DNA from: Petrimonas sulfuriphila
GTDB taxonomy: Bacteria > Bacteroidota > Bacteroidia > Bacteroidales > Dysgonomonadaceae
Direction: 5' to 3' (one strand)
Length of the DNA stretch: 64,000 bases
Assembly: GCF_051201015.1 (NCBI RefSeq)
Contig: NZ_JBPEHI010000016.1
Below, piece by piece: positions 17,400 to 26,657 of the stretch. Every line of letters starts with the position of its first letter. Position 1 is the first letter of the stretch. The position numbers and the translations under genes are program-made. The notes beneath the pieces are model-generated. The model saw only the letters and a program-made list of their open reading frames with translations. It was not told the origin of the DNA and did no database searches.

Positions 17400-18221
17400 A
17401 TGAAAAAGTTATCGCGTCGCAAATTTATCCAGGCATCCGTTGCGCTGGGAGCCGGATCTGTTTTACTGCCTGAGAATGTACTTGCACAGGGAATGATCCT
17501 CAATGCGGAGAGGGAGAGCACGGTTTTAAAAGGCAAGAAAGTTTTGTATGTTTATGGGGGCTGGGATGGCCATGAACCTCGGCAGTCCGTCGACATCTTC
17601 GTGCCGTGGCTCCAAGCTGAAGGTGCGGAGGTAATTGTTTCCGATAAACTGGATACGTATGCCGACAAGGAACTGATGGAGTCCCTTGATCTTATCGTTC
17701 AGGTTGTCACGATGGCCAAAATAACGCAGGAGCAGGAAAAAGGGCTGCTGGAAGCTGTTAAGGCAGGATGCGGTTTTGCCGGGTGGCACGGAGGAATCGG
17801 GGATTCTTTCCGGGAAAATACGGAATATCAGTTTATGGTTGGCGGACAATGGGTGGCTCATCCCGGCGGAATTATCGATTACCGGGTGAAGATTACCGAT
17901 CATAAGGATGGAGTTACCCGGGGATTGAACGATTTTGACATGCACTCCGAACAGTATTTCGTACACGTCGACCCCAACGTGAAAGTGCTTGCCACAACGA
18001 CTTTTACCGGGGAGCATTCCTCATGGATTGATGGATGTGTTGTTCCTGTTGCGTGGAAAAAGTACTACGGGACCGGACGAATTTTTTACTCTTCCCTGGG
18101 GCATGTGATGAGTGACTTTAACGTTCCGCAGGCTCTGGAGATTCAAAAGAGGGGAATCCGATGGGCGGCCGAAAGCAAATACCGGCCGAAAGAACAATGG
18201 GTCAGTCCCGTGTATAAGTAA
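17400..18221 (+). CDS. ThuA-domain protein with twin-arginine-type signal
   Basis: 273 residues. The N-terminus KLSRRKFIQASVALGAGSVL is a Tat-type signal, followed by cleavage near VLAQG. The rest is a ThuA-like (class I glutamine-amidotransferase-like) domain, with the diagnostic segments VYGGWDGHEPRQSVD, GFAGWHGGIGDSFREN and GRIFYSSLGHVMSDF. ThuA proteins are linked to disaccharide use (keto-trehalose chemistry in rhizobia), but biochemical proof is sparse. The 4 bp gap to queF suggests read-through from its promoter. It converges on the GH16 gene with a 4 bp gap. Confidence 0.85.
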   Translation: MKKLSRRKFIQASVALGAGSVLLPENVLAQGMILNAERESTVLKGKKVLYVYGGWDGHEPRQSVDIFVPWLQAEGAEVIVSDKLDTYADKELMESLDLIVQVVTMAKITQEQEKGLLEAVKAGCGFAGWHGGIGDSFRENTEYQFMVGGQWVAHPGGIIDYRVKITDHKDGVTRGLNDFDMHSEQYFVHVDPNVKVLATTTFTGEHSSWIDGCVVPVAWKKYYGTGRIFYSSLGHVMSDFNVPQALEIQKRGIRWAAESKYRPKEQWVSPVYK

Positions 18222-18225
18222 CGGC

Positions 18226-19032
18226 TTAATTTTTCTTAGGCTCGTAATAGCGTACCCAGTCGATATACATCTCTACGGGTAGCTCCGCCGGATTGACAGC
18301 CCCTACCCAACTACCGCCCAGCTGCATGTCGAGCAACAGGTAGAACTCCTGGTCAGCAAATGGAAACTGCCCTTCCTGAGGAGTTGCTATCCGCGGATAA
18401 TTTTTTGTCCGGGTGCCGTTCACATAGAAAACCAGGCTGTCCGGGTATTTTTCAAGGACGTATACGTTGTAGGTATCGGGATTCATACCCACAATGGAAC
18501 TGGCTGGCGGATTAACCCGTAAACTGTCGGTTTGTGTATACCTGGAATGTACGGTTTGATAAATAAGCTTGTCGTGGCTTAACCTTTCCATAATGTCTAT
18601 TTCGCCTCCATCGGGCCATTTCCCTTCTTTCGGAAGCATCCAGAATGCAGGCCAGGCTCCTTTAGCGGGATTTAATTTTGTCTTTATTTCCAAACGGCCC
18701 AGTCCGAATGTCCGTTTGTCTTTGGTATAAACCCCGCCCGTCAGAAAAGGAGCCGTATCATTGGGCAAAACGTGGTTCTGGATACCCCTCAGCACCAGGT
18801 TACCGTCTTTCATAACATACAGTCCGTCATAATCGCTCATGTAATTGTTCCAATCGCTTTTTCCCCGGGGAATTTTAGACCATTGGGTAGTATCCAGTTG
18901 TTTCCCTTTGAAATCGTCTTCCCAGACCAGTGTCCATTTATCATTTTTCGAATCGCTTTTTTTTTGTTCCGAACAAGCGGAAAGATTCAACAATAGGGCT
19001 AGTACGATAGTCAATAAAAAAGAGTTTTTCAT
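18226..19032 (-). CDS. Glycoside hydrolase family 16 lipoprotein
   Basis: 268 residues. The lipobox LNLSAC gives a lipidated Cys at 20. The GH16 active-site strand reads GGEIDIMERL, with nucleophile and acid/base glutamates and the intervening Asp intact; WPAFWMLP and YIDWVRYYEP are further family landmarks. GH16 enzymes cleave beta-1,3/1,4-glucans or galactans such as laminarin; the exact substrate cannot be called. It is likely cell-surface tethered. It has its own promoter box at 19056-19063. Confidence 0.9.
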   Translation of the reverse strand: MKNSFLLTIVLALLLNLSACSEQKKSDSKNDKWTLVWEDDFKGKQLDTTQWSKIPRGKSDWNNYMSDYDGLYVMKDGNLVLRGIQNHVLPNDTAPFLTGGVYTKDKRTFGLGRLEIKTKLNPAKGAWPAFWMLPKEGKWPDGGEIDIMERLSHDKLIYQTVHSRYTQTDSLRVNPPASSIVGMNPDTYNVYVLEKYPDSLVFYVNGTRTKNYPRIATPQEGQFPFADQEFYLLLDMQLGGSWVGAVNPAELPVEMYIDWVRYYEPKKN

Positions 19033-19055
19033 TATTTCGTGATTTTAATTGCCTA

Positions 19056-19063
19056 CAAATGTA
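19056..19063 (-). promoter_or_regulatory. -7 promoter box of the GH16 gene
   Basis: TACATTTG on the minus strand, 23 nt before the ATG at 19032. Confidence 0.5.
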
Positions 19064-19098
19064 AGAAAAATAAAACAGTTAACCGGAAACCAAAACAA

Positions 19099-19126
19099 CC
19101 GATTTTGCAGCATTTTGCAAAACCGG
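19099..19126 (-). terminator. Terminator of the cus operon
   Basis: CCGGTTTTGCA pairs with TGCAAAATCGG (11 bp, one G-U pair) around a 6 nt loop on the minus strand, followed by TTGTTTTGG. It lies 28 bp past the stop of the free-standing HMA gene. Confidence 0.6.
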
Positions 19127-19154
19127 GTGTTTTTACAACGATTAATCCCGTTTC

Positions 19155-19547
19155 TCACGGTTCCCTGTATTTGCAACAAGCGGGCAAAGCGTTATAGACC
19201 TCGTCAGGTGCTTTGTCCTTGTCGGTATCGTGTCCAGCTGCGGCAATAGCCTTACTGATAGTCTCAATACTGGTTTTGTCGGGATCAAAATTCAGATGGA
19301 GTTCTTGCTTTTCCATATCCCAGCTTGCAAAAGTGACGTTTTCCACACTCTTTGCTGCCTTCTCGATACGATCCTTGCACATTTCACAACTTCCCTTTAC
19401 GCCAAGCATGGCATGCTCTTCGTTGACCGTTCCGGGTGTCATCTCTATGTGCTCTCTCTCCGTTTTATTTTCTTTGGAGGTTCCTGAATTGCAGGAAATG
19501 AACAATAATCCGCTCAGTGCAAATGTCACTAAAATTTTTGTTTTCAT
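19155..19547 (-). CDS. Free-standing HMA-domain lipoprotein (copper/silver chaperone candidate)
   Basis: 130 residues from the ATG at 19547 (MKTKILV). The lipobox LLFISC gives a lipidated Cys at 19. A heavy-metal-associated domain follows, with HAMLGVKGSCEMCKDRIEKA (metal-binding CxxC at residues 54 and 57) and a tail ending ALPACCKYREP. The domain is closely similar to the C-terminus of the CusB protein encoded just upstream, so one arose from the other. It probably hands Cu(I)/Ag(I) to the efflux pump in the periplasm, as CusF does in E. coli. Confidence 0.85.
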   Translation of the reverse strand: MKTKILVTFALSGLLFISCNSGTSKENKTEREHIEMTPGTVNEEHAMLGVKGSCEMCKDRIEKAAKSVENVTFASWDMEKQELHLNFDPDKTSIETISKAIAAAGHDTDKDKAPDEVYNALPACCKYREP

Positions 19548-19582
19548 TTTTGTTTTCACTTTTTGGTTTGTAAATCTGATTA

Positions 19583-21238
19583 TTAATCTCTGTACTTGCA
19601 GCAAGAAGGTAACGCATCATATGTAGCCTTGTCTGCTTTGTATTTATCGGTATCGTGCCCGGCTTTGGCAATGGCTTTGCTAACAGCATCGACCGATGTT
19701 TTGGCCGGATCAAAATCAAGATGTAGTTGTTTTGTATTTAAATTCCAACTGGCAGTATTAACTCCAATAACTGATTTCGCAGCTTTTTCTATACGATCTT
19801 TACACATTTCACACAATCCCTGCACCGCCAGCATCGCATGTTCACTGCCCGAAGCGGCGGCCTGCATGTTGTGACCCTCATAACCCGTAGCTGGTGCCGT
19901 GGTTGCAGGAGTGGATCCATTCATTGTATGTCCTTCATGCCCCGTAACGGCCCGGCCCACTTCATCGTTCATCATGCTTCGTTTTCCAGCCAGTTGAGCA
20001 CTGGCATCGATGGTAAAGGTGCCGTTAGTCACGATTTCATCCCCCTCGTTGAGGCCGGACAGAACCACGTAGGCATCTCCCAGCGATGGCCCAACTTCTA
20101 TTTCCCGGAGCAGGAACGCCGGCGTCTCCGTATCCGGCTGCTTCACATAGACGATGGATCGTTTCCCGGTCCAAAGAATAGCCGACTTGGGTACAACAAT
20201 TTCATTGTTATATTGTTTCAGCGGTGCACGGATGAAGGCATTGGCATACATCTCCGGTTTCAGTTCCATGCGGGGGTTGGCTGTCTCTACCCGCACCTTT
20301 GCTGTCCGCGTGGACGGATCGAGGATAGGATTGATAAAGGAGATTTTTCCCGAGAATGTTTTGCCTGGCAACGACTGGAGTGTATATTCCAGCCGGTCGC
20401 CCACTTTCAGGAAAGGGAGGTCCGATTCGTACGCATCGAACAGGGCCCAGACCTGTGATAAGTTGGCTACATCAAAGAGCACAGTACCGGTATTTACATA
20501 GTCACCCTGGTTCACTTTCTTTGCCATCACGACTCCACTTGTGGTGGCAGTCACATTGATCAGCGGAGAGACCTCGCCCGATTGTTCAATGCGCGCAATC
20601 TGTTCATCCGTCAGCTTCCATAGCCGCATTTTTTCCCGTACTGCCTGTAATAGTGCAGGCTGAAGGTCTTTCATTTTTACCGCCTCAATCAGTTCCTGCT
20701 GGGCATTTAACAACTCAGGGGAGTAGATGGTGGCGATGGGTTGTCCGCGGCGTACACTTTCGCCGGTGAAAGAGACATACAGCCTTTCGATGCGTCCGCT
20801 CACGTGCGATGTTTGCGATTGAGAAAGCCGCTCATCCACTTGGATGGTACCGTAAAGCTGCACTTCCTTCACCGGATTTTGTCTGCTTACGATCGTGGTT
20901 TGCACATTGGCTAGTGCAGCCGCTTCAACGGAGAGCTGAATAGCATCCGGATCGACGGAGATATCGCCCGATCCGTTGGTTTGCAAAGGAATCAGGTCCA
21001 TTCCGCAAATGGGGCAATCACCGGGTTCTTCCATCCTTATCTGTGGATGCATGGAGCAAGTCCAAACTGAGGAATCCTCTCCGTGATCATGGTCATGATG
21101 GCCGACCGGAGATGTAACATCTCCGCCGGAAGGGCTACCGGAGAAAATTAGCCAGCCGAGAAATAATCCGGCCAGCAGGATCAGCCCGTACCTGAGGTAA
21201 GGGCGATGGAGAATTTCTTGTATTTTATGCTTATTCAT
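19583..21238 (-). CDS. cusB: CusB-type periplasmic adaptor with C-terminal HMA domain
   Basis: 551 residues. In order: membrane anchor (about 15-34), His-rich stretch HHDHDHGE (about 47-54), a heavy-metal-binding zinc-ribbon-like motif WTCSMHPQIRMEEPGDCPIC, then the HlyD-like barrel and hairpin, and finally an extra HMA domain from about residue 464 with GLCEMCKDR (Cys 476 and 479) ending DALPSCCKYRD. CusB links CusA to CusC and accepts metal from a chaperone; here a chaperone domain is part of the same polypeptide. It lies 15 bp after cusC and 35 bp before the free HMA gene. Confidence 0.9.
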   Translation of the reverse strand: MNKHKIQEILHRPYLRYGLILLAGLFLGWLIFSGSPSGGDVTSPVGHHDHDHGEDSSVWTCSMHPQIRMEEPGDCPICGMDLIPLQTNGSGDISVDPDAIQLSVEAAALANVQTTIVSRQNPVKEVQLYGTIQVDERLSQSQTSHVSGRIERLYVSFTGESVRRGQPIATIYSPELLNAQQELIEAVKMKDLQPALLQAVREKMRLWKLTDEQIARIEQSGEVSPLINVTATTSGVVMAKKVNQGDYVNTGTVLFDVANLSQVWALFDAYESDLPFLKVGDRLEYTLQSLPGKTFSGKISFINPILDPSTRTAKVRVETANPRMELKPEMYANAFIRAPLKQYNNEIVVPKSAILWTGKRSIVYVKQPDTETPAFLLREIEVGPSLGDAYVVLSGLNEGDEIVTNGTFTIDASAQLAGKRSMMNDEVGRAVTGHEGHTMNGSTPATTAPATGYEGHNMQAAASGSEHAMLAVQGLCEMCKDRIEKAAKSVIGVNTASWNLNTKQLHLDFDPAKTSVDAVSKAIAKAGHDTDKYKADKATYDALPSCCKYRD

Positions 21239-21253
21239 AATGATTGTCTTGAG

Positions 21254-22744
21254 TTAATTGTTGGATGTTTGAAAAGAACGCAATTTCCGGATGGAAGCCA
21301 CCTTTGTGTTGTATTCGGCAATGGCTTCAGCTTGTCGCAACCGGTAATCTAACAATTGCCGTTGAACCTGGATCACGTTGGTAAGATCACTTTTTGCTGA
21401 GACAAACTCCTGTACCACCAGTTGATAGGCTGTCAGCGCCAGTTGTTCCTGTTTCCGGTAAAGCGCGATCTTTCGCTCCGCATCATCGAGCTGGTGTTTC
21501 AGCCGTAACAAGTCGGATTGAAGTGTGTTCAGCGTGTTTCGGTACTTTTCCCGGGCTGCCTGCTGCATAAACCGGCTTTCCCGTTGTTGTGCCTTGTATT
21601 TGTTCCGGTAAATGGGAAGGGTGATGGAAATCATGGGCATGACCATGTCCATACCGCTCGTGCCGTTGTCCATTCCCTGATCCATCGGTGTTGCAGCGTT
21701 TTTGCCGATCAGCATGTACTGCAGCCCGATGCCAAACATGGGATAACTCATTTTTTTTTCCATCTCACCTTTTGCCCGGAAAACCTGTTCCTCTTCCATC
21801 AACATACCTAGCATAGGGTTTTGGTTTTCAATCTCTCCCTGAGAAACGGCCTCATCAAAAAGAAAGGAAACTTTTGCTATGGAATCGGGCAGGGTTACTT
21901 CAAGACCTGTGGGACGACTTAATAACGCGTTGAATCTGGCTTTTTCAGCTGCAATCTCCGAAAGAATGCTTTCAATATTATTTTCGATTTCAACTACTTC
22001 CAGTTGTACACGGAGCACATCCGACATGCCTGGGGCAATGCTACCCATACCTGAAGACATACTACCTCCTGAACCGCTCATACTGGACATAGAGGAAGAG
22101 GAGGTACCGGAAGAAGTTGTGGATCCCCCCATCGAACCCATCCCCGCCATGCCACCGCCAGTTGGTGATGAGCTGCTGCTTTTTGTCGCCGGAGAAGGAG
22201 CAGGTACAGAATAACCTGAAGTAGAACCACTGAACGGAGAGGATACTTTGCGAAGGGCAAGCTCTTCGAGTTGTTTCAACAGTTGCAGATTCTCACGGTT
22301 GTTATTGAGCTGTTCCACCAGTGTAGAAAGAACGTACCACTGGGTATATACCTCCAGGTAAAGGTTGTCGCGTGTCTCCCTGAATTGTTCATACGCCATC
22401 CTCGCCATATGGGTGGCTTCGGTCTGTGCCGTCTTTTTGGTTCCAAACCAGGGGAACATCTGCATGAGGGTAAAATCGGCGATCTGCCGCCCACCCACAA
22501 TGTCCATCGGCTTAAGAAAAAAACCGATATCCAGCTCCGGATCGGGCCAAGAACCGGCCTGCGGCACTTTTTCAAGTGAAGCTTTGTAAGTCAGGAAGTC
22601 AGCATTCAGCCCCGGATTATTCCTGCCGGCGACTTCAAGGTAGTGGCTGAGCGAATCCGTTTCCTGTGCGAAGATGGGTATTATGCTCCAGGTAATCGCC
22701 ACGGTTGCGGTAAGAAAAAGTCTTAATCTTATGTTGTGTTGCAT
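21254..22744 (-). CDS. cusC: CusC-type outer membrane efflux protein with Met/Ser/Gly-rich insert
   Basis: 496 residues, signal peptide ending PIFAQE. It has the two outer-membrane-efflux repeats of the TolC/CusC family, with helical segments around LQSDLLRLKHQLDDAERKIA. Residues about 172-238 are a low-complexity insert of Ser, Gly, Thr and Met (for example GGGMAGMGSMGG and SSMSSMSG). A second Met-rich patch, MDQGMDNGTSGMDMVMPM, lies in the C-terminal half. Methionine clusters bind Cu(I)/Ag(I) in other Cus proteins. It lies between cusA and cusB with gaps of 13 and 15 bp. Confidence 0.9.
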   Translation of the reverse strand: MQHNIRLRLFLTATVAITWSIIPIFAQETDSLSHYLEVAGRNNPGLNADFLTYKASLEKVPQAGSWPDPELDIGFFLKPMDIVGGRQIADFTLMQMFPWFGTKKTAQTEATHMARMAYEQFRETRDNLYLEVYTQWYVLSTLVEQLNNNRENLQLLKQLEELALRKVSSPFSGSTSGYSVPAPSPATKSSSSSPTGGGMAGMGSMGGSTTSSGTSSSSMSSMSGSGGSMSSGMGSIAPGMSDVLRVQLEVVEIENNIESILSEIAAEKARFNALLSRPTGLEVTLPDSIAKVSFLFDEAVSQGEIENQNPMLGMLMEEEQVFRAKGEMEKKMSYPMFGIGLQYMLIGKNAATPMDQGMDNGTSGMDMVMPMISITLPIYRNKYKAQQRESRFMQQAAREKYRNTLNTLQSDLLRLKHQLDDAERKIALYRKQEQLALTAYQLVVQEFVSAKSDLTNVIQVQRQLLDYRLRQAEAIAEYNTKVASIRKLRSFQTSNN

Positions 22745-22757
22745 AATGTTTTGTATT

Positions 22758-25700
22758 TTATTCGTTTTTATGTCCCTGTTTTCTGATAGCCCATTCCCTC
22801 CACATGCATTGCAATACGGGGACGATGAAAATCGTCATCGTCTGGATCAACATGCCTCCGAATGTGGGTATTGACATGGGTACCATGATGTCCGATCCCC
22901 TTCCCGTAGAGGTCAGAATCGGCAGCAGTGCGATGAGTGTGACGGAAGTGGTCATGGCAGCGGGGCGAACCCGGCGCAGCCCGGCAAACACCACTGCCTC
23001 CCTGATTTCTTCCTTTGTCTGCGGGTTCCGCTCTAGGAACGTGTCGTGAATGAATGATCCCATCAACACGCCATCACTGGTGGAAATACCGAACAGGGCA
23101 ATAAAGCCAACCCATACCGCGATACTCAGGTTGATGGGATGTATCTGAAAAACATCGCGCAAGTTAACATCACCCAGGTTGATGTCCAGGAACCAGGGTT
23201 GCCCGTAAAGCCACAACAAGATGAATCCACCCGCGAATGCTACAAATACGCCGGAGAAATGGATAAAAGCTGCGGTGAACGATTTAAACTGAAAATGAAG
23301 GATCAGTATTATCAGTACCAGACAGGCAGGAATCAGTATGGAAAGACGTTTCGCTGCACGTGCCTGTTGCTCGTAGTTTCCCGCGAAATGGTAGGAAACC
23401 CCTTTTGGAAGTTCCAGTTCCCCGGTTCTTATTTTCTCCTGAAGTACCCTCCGGGCTTCCTGTACCACATCTACCTCGGCCTTGTCAGCTACCTTGTCGA
23501 AGATCACATACCCTATCAGGAAGGTATTCTCGCTTTGGATCATCTGCGCACCCCGAGTGTAAGTGATATCGGCCACGTCACCCAGCGGAATCTGTGCACC
23601 GGTTGCGGTCGGCACGATGATACGTGCCAGCTCCTCGGGATTTTCCCGCAGTTCACGGGGGTAGCGCAGTCTTACCGGGAAGCGTTCGCGCCCTTCTACC
23701 GTGGTAGTCAGCGGCATTCCGCCGACGGCCGCGCCGATTACGTCCTGCAGGTCGGCTACAGTAAGGCCGTAACGGGCCATATGCTGCCTGTTCAGGTTGA
23801 TTTCAATATAGGGAGCACCCACAGCGCGGTCGTAAAACACGGTAGAGGGCAAGACGGAAGGTACGTCTTTCAATGCCTCTTCTAGTGCTTTACCCCCTTG
23901 TTCGATGGCCTCCAGGTTAGGCCCCGACACCTTTACGCCCATGGGGGCGCGCATGCCCGTAGACAACATCACGGTACGTGCTTCGATGGGTTGCAGTTTC
24001 GGAGCCGAGGTGAGCCCGGGTATGTGGGATACATTGATGATCTCTTTCCAGATATCGTCCTCGTTTTTGATTTCCGGGCGCCATTGCCTGAAGTACTCTC
24101 CTCCCCTGTCTGCAACCAGGCTGTCGGCTGGTATCAGCCTGAATCCGTCCTTGGGATTGTAGGTGGATTGATCGATCAGGACATAGGCACCGTCGCGGGT
24201 GACTTTGAAGCGTTGGCGATGGCCGTCCTGATCGACAATAAACTCGGGACGGTAATTGATGGTATTTTCGAACATCTGTGTCGGTGCCGGGTCGAGAGCC
24301 GAATTGACACGTCCCCATTTCCCCACGGTCATCTCCACCTCTGGAATATTGCTGATACGCTTATCCAGCGTTTCAATATATTGCAGATTCTGCTCGATAC
24401 CGGTATGGGGCATGCTGGTCGGCATCAGCAGGAAAGATCCTTCGTTCAGGCTGGGCATGAATTCTTCTCCGATACCGGGAAAAGTACGGTTGGCCGCCTG
24501 CCATACCCCGGTCTGCCGGAACGATTTCCAGCCTACTGTTTCAAAACCTTTGGCCACAAACCCAAAAAGCGAATCGAAGCCAAACCAGATCGTCACACCC
24601 AAAAGTAACGTGAGTGCGGGGAGGATCATAAACTTCCAGCGATTGGCCAGACACCAGCGGATCAGGAATTCGTAATTTGAAATCAGGGTCTCGAAAAAGG
24701 CCAGGATCAGAGCGATGCTGACTATCACAACAATGAAATTCACGACAAAACCGCTGTGAGGACCTACAGGCATCCATTCTGAAGTAAGCAGGTATAGGGC
24801 TGCCAGAACGGCAATAGCCGCACTGATATAGGTGGTTGTCTTGGTATTTTTCCATTTGTGAGCAAGCAGGTTGCTGAACCCGAAAAGGGAAATGAAAAGC
24901 ACCAGGAATGTGCCCGAGAAGGCGTACCACACAATACCGCCCACAATAAGCAAGACATTGAACACCCTCTTCACTTTCTTTGAAGAGAGACCGATTGAAA
25001 AAACGTAATAGGCCAGGGTCGGCACTACAGTCATACCCAGCACGAGTGCACTCACCAGGGTGATGGTCTTTGTGTAGGCCAACGGCTTGAAGAGCTTACC
25101 TTCCTGAGCTTCCAGGAAGAAAACGGGGATAAAACTGACAATGGTGGTCAGCATGGCTACGATTGTGGGTACCGATACCTCGCTGACACTCCTGTAAATC
25201 AGGTCCACAAATGCCTGACCTTTCGTGATTCCCTTGTTTGCCGGCTTCTCCATATGTTGAATGATGTTTTCCACAAACACCACACCGATGTCGACCATCA
25301 CACCTACGGCAATGGCAATACCGGAAAGGGCGACAATGTTGGCGTCGATCCGCAGGAGACGCATGACAATAAAAGTAAGCAATACCGTCAGGGGCAATAA
25401 TCCGGATACAATAAACGAAGCTTTTAGGCTCATAAGAATGACAATGATCACGATGACGCTGATTAGGATCTCATGCGACAAATCTTCCTGTAGGGTGCCG
25501 ATAGTCTCCTGGATCAGGCCTGAACGATCATAGAACGGAACCACCGTCACTTTGGTTACAGTCCCGTCGGCCAGGGTCTTTTGCGGAAGTCCCGACTCCA
25601 TCTCTTCGATTTTTGCCTTCACGTTGTTGATCACATGAAGCGGGTTGGATCCGTAACGGGCCACCACCACACCGCCCACGGCTTCCACTCCTTCCTTGTC

Positions 25701-26579
25701 GAGCCCTCCGCGCCGGGTCGCGGGCCCCAGTGTGACAAAGGCCACATCCTTTATTTTTACCGGCACGCCATTCCGGACGGTTATTACCGCTTCTTCAAGG
25801 TCAGACACATGCCTGATGTATCCCAGCCCTCGGACCAGGTACTCCACCTTATTGATCTCGGCCGTTTCAGCACCAATGTCCAGGTTACTCTTTTGTACGG
25901 CAGTCATCACATCCATGATGGTGATGTTATAGGCCCGGAGTGCGTTGGGATTCACCTCCACCTGGTACTCTTTCACAAAACCTCCGACGGAGGCGACTTC
26001 GGCTACTCCTTCGGCTGAGGAAAGCGTGTACTTGGCATAGAAATCCTGTACCGTCCGCAGCTCTTCCGGATCCCAGCCTCCCGTAGGCTCTCCCGTCTCC
26101 GGATTCCGCCCTTCGAGAGTATACCAGAATATCTGCCCCAGTGCGGTCGCATCAGGGCCAAGGCCGGGTTGGACACCGTCGGGTAACGTTCCGGGCGGGA
26201 GTGAATTGAGTTTTTCCAATATCCGGGAGCGGCTCCAGTAAAATTCGATATTTTCTTCGAAGATGATGTAGATAAACGACATCCCGAACATGGAGGTACT
26301 TCGGATGGTTTTCACTCCTGGGATACCCAGCAGTGAAGTGGTTAGCGGATAGGTAATCTGCTCCTGTATATCTTTGGGTGAACGCCCCATCCATTCAGTG
26401 GCCACAATCTGTTGATTGTCACCCAGGTCGGGAATGGCATCCACCGGTATGGGGTCGCGCGGCAGCAGGCTTTTCCAGTTAAACGGTGCCGTGGATATCC
26501 CCCATGCAATGATGACAACAAGCAGTAACAGGGTAATTAACCTATTATTCAGAAAATGCTTGATTATTTTGTTTAGCAT
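22758..26579 (-). CDS. cusA: CusA-type heavy-metal RND efflux permease
   Basis: 1273 residues from the ATG at 26579 (MLNKII); a TTG 15 bp upstream is less likely. N-terminal RND features include AIPDLGDNQQIVATEWMGRS and the HME-type MVDIGVVFVENIIQ helix. The periplasmic methionines expected for Cu/Ag export are suggested by MPTSMPHTGIEQN and MLSTGMRAPMGVK. It is about 200 residues longer than E. coli CusA; much of the excess is a hydrophobic block at about residues 535-648 that looks like four additional helices. It pumps metal from periplasm to outside using the proton gradient. First gene of the operon cusA-cusC-cusB-HMA. Confidence 0.92.
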   Translation of the reverse strand: MLNKIIKHFLNNRLITLLLLVVIIAWGISTAPFNWKSLLPRDPIPVDAIPDLGDNQQIVATEWMGRSPKDIQEQITYPLTTSLLGIPGVKTIRSTSMFGMSFIYIIFEENIEFYWSRSRILEKLNSLPPGTLPDGVQPGLGPDATALGQIFWYTLEGRNPETGEPTGGWDPEELRTVQDFYAKYTLSSAEGVAEVASVGGFVKEYQVEVNPNALRAYNITIMDVMTAVQKSNLDIGAETAEINKVEYLVRGLGYIRHVSDLEEAVITVRNGVPVKIKDVAFVTLGPATRRGGLDKEGVEAVGGVVVARYGSNPLHVINNVKAKIEEMESGLPQKTLADGTVTKVTVVPFYDRSGLIQETIGTLQEDLSHEILISVIVIIVILMSLKASFIVSGLLPLTVLLTFIVMRLLRIDANIVALSGIAIAVGVMVDIGVVFVENIIQHMEKPANKGITKGQAFVDLIYRSVSEVSVPTIVAMLTTIVSFIPVFFLEAQEGKLFKPLAYTKTITLVSALVLGMTVVPTLAYYVFSIGLSSKKVKRVFNVLLIVGGIVWYAFSGTFLVLFISLFGFSNLLAHKWKNTKTTTYISAAIAVLAALYLLTSEWMPVGPHSGFVVNFIVVIVSIALILAFFETLISNYEFLIRWCLANRWKFMILPALTLLLGVTIWFGFDSLFGFVAKGFETVGWKSFRQTGVWQAANRTFPGIGEEFMPSLNEGSFLLMPTSMPHTGIEQNLQYIETLDKRISNIPEVEMTVGKWGRVNSALDPAPTQMFENTINYRPEFIVDQDGHRQRFKVTRDGAYVLIDQSTYNPKDGFRLIPADSLVADRGGEYFRQWRPEIKNEDDIWKEIINVSHIPGLTSAPKLQPIEARTVMLSTGMRAPMGVKVSGPNLEAIEQGGKALEEALKDVPSVLPSTVFYDRAVGAPYIEINLNRQHMARYGLTVADLQDVIGAAVGGMPLTTTVEGRERFPVRLRYPRELRENPEELARIIVPTATGAQIPLGDVADITYTRGAQMIQSENTFLIGYVIFDKVADKAEVDVVQEARRVLQEKIRTGELELPKGVSYHFAGNYEQQARAAKRLSILIPACLVLIILILHFQFKSFTAAFIHFSGVFVAFAGGFILLWLYGQPWFLDINLGDVNLRDVFQIHPINLSIAVWVGFIALFGISTSDGVLMGSFIHDTFLERNPQTKEEIREAVVFAGLRRVRPAAMTTSVTLIALLPILTSTGRGSDIMVPMSIPTFGGMLIQTMTIFIVPVLQCMWREWAIRKQGHKNE

Positions 26580-26626
26580 AATGATTTTATTCAATTGTTG
26601 AACAACTTATTTTATCTGTTGGTAAA

Positions 26627-26657
26627 TAAAAGTATGCGCAGTATTTTTCAAAGTCAA
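26627..26657 (-). promoter_or_regulatory. Promoter of the cus operon
   Basis: TTG at 26657-26655, a 20 nt spacer, then TACTTTTA at 26634-26627 (one mismatch to TAnnTTTG, in the last base). The start codon at 26579 is about 47 nt further on. A weaker -7 box is what one expects of a regulated promoter. Confidence 0.6.
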
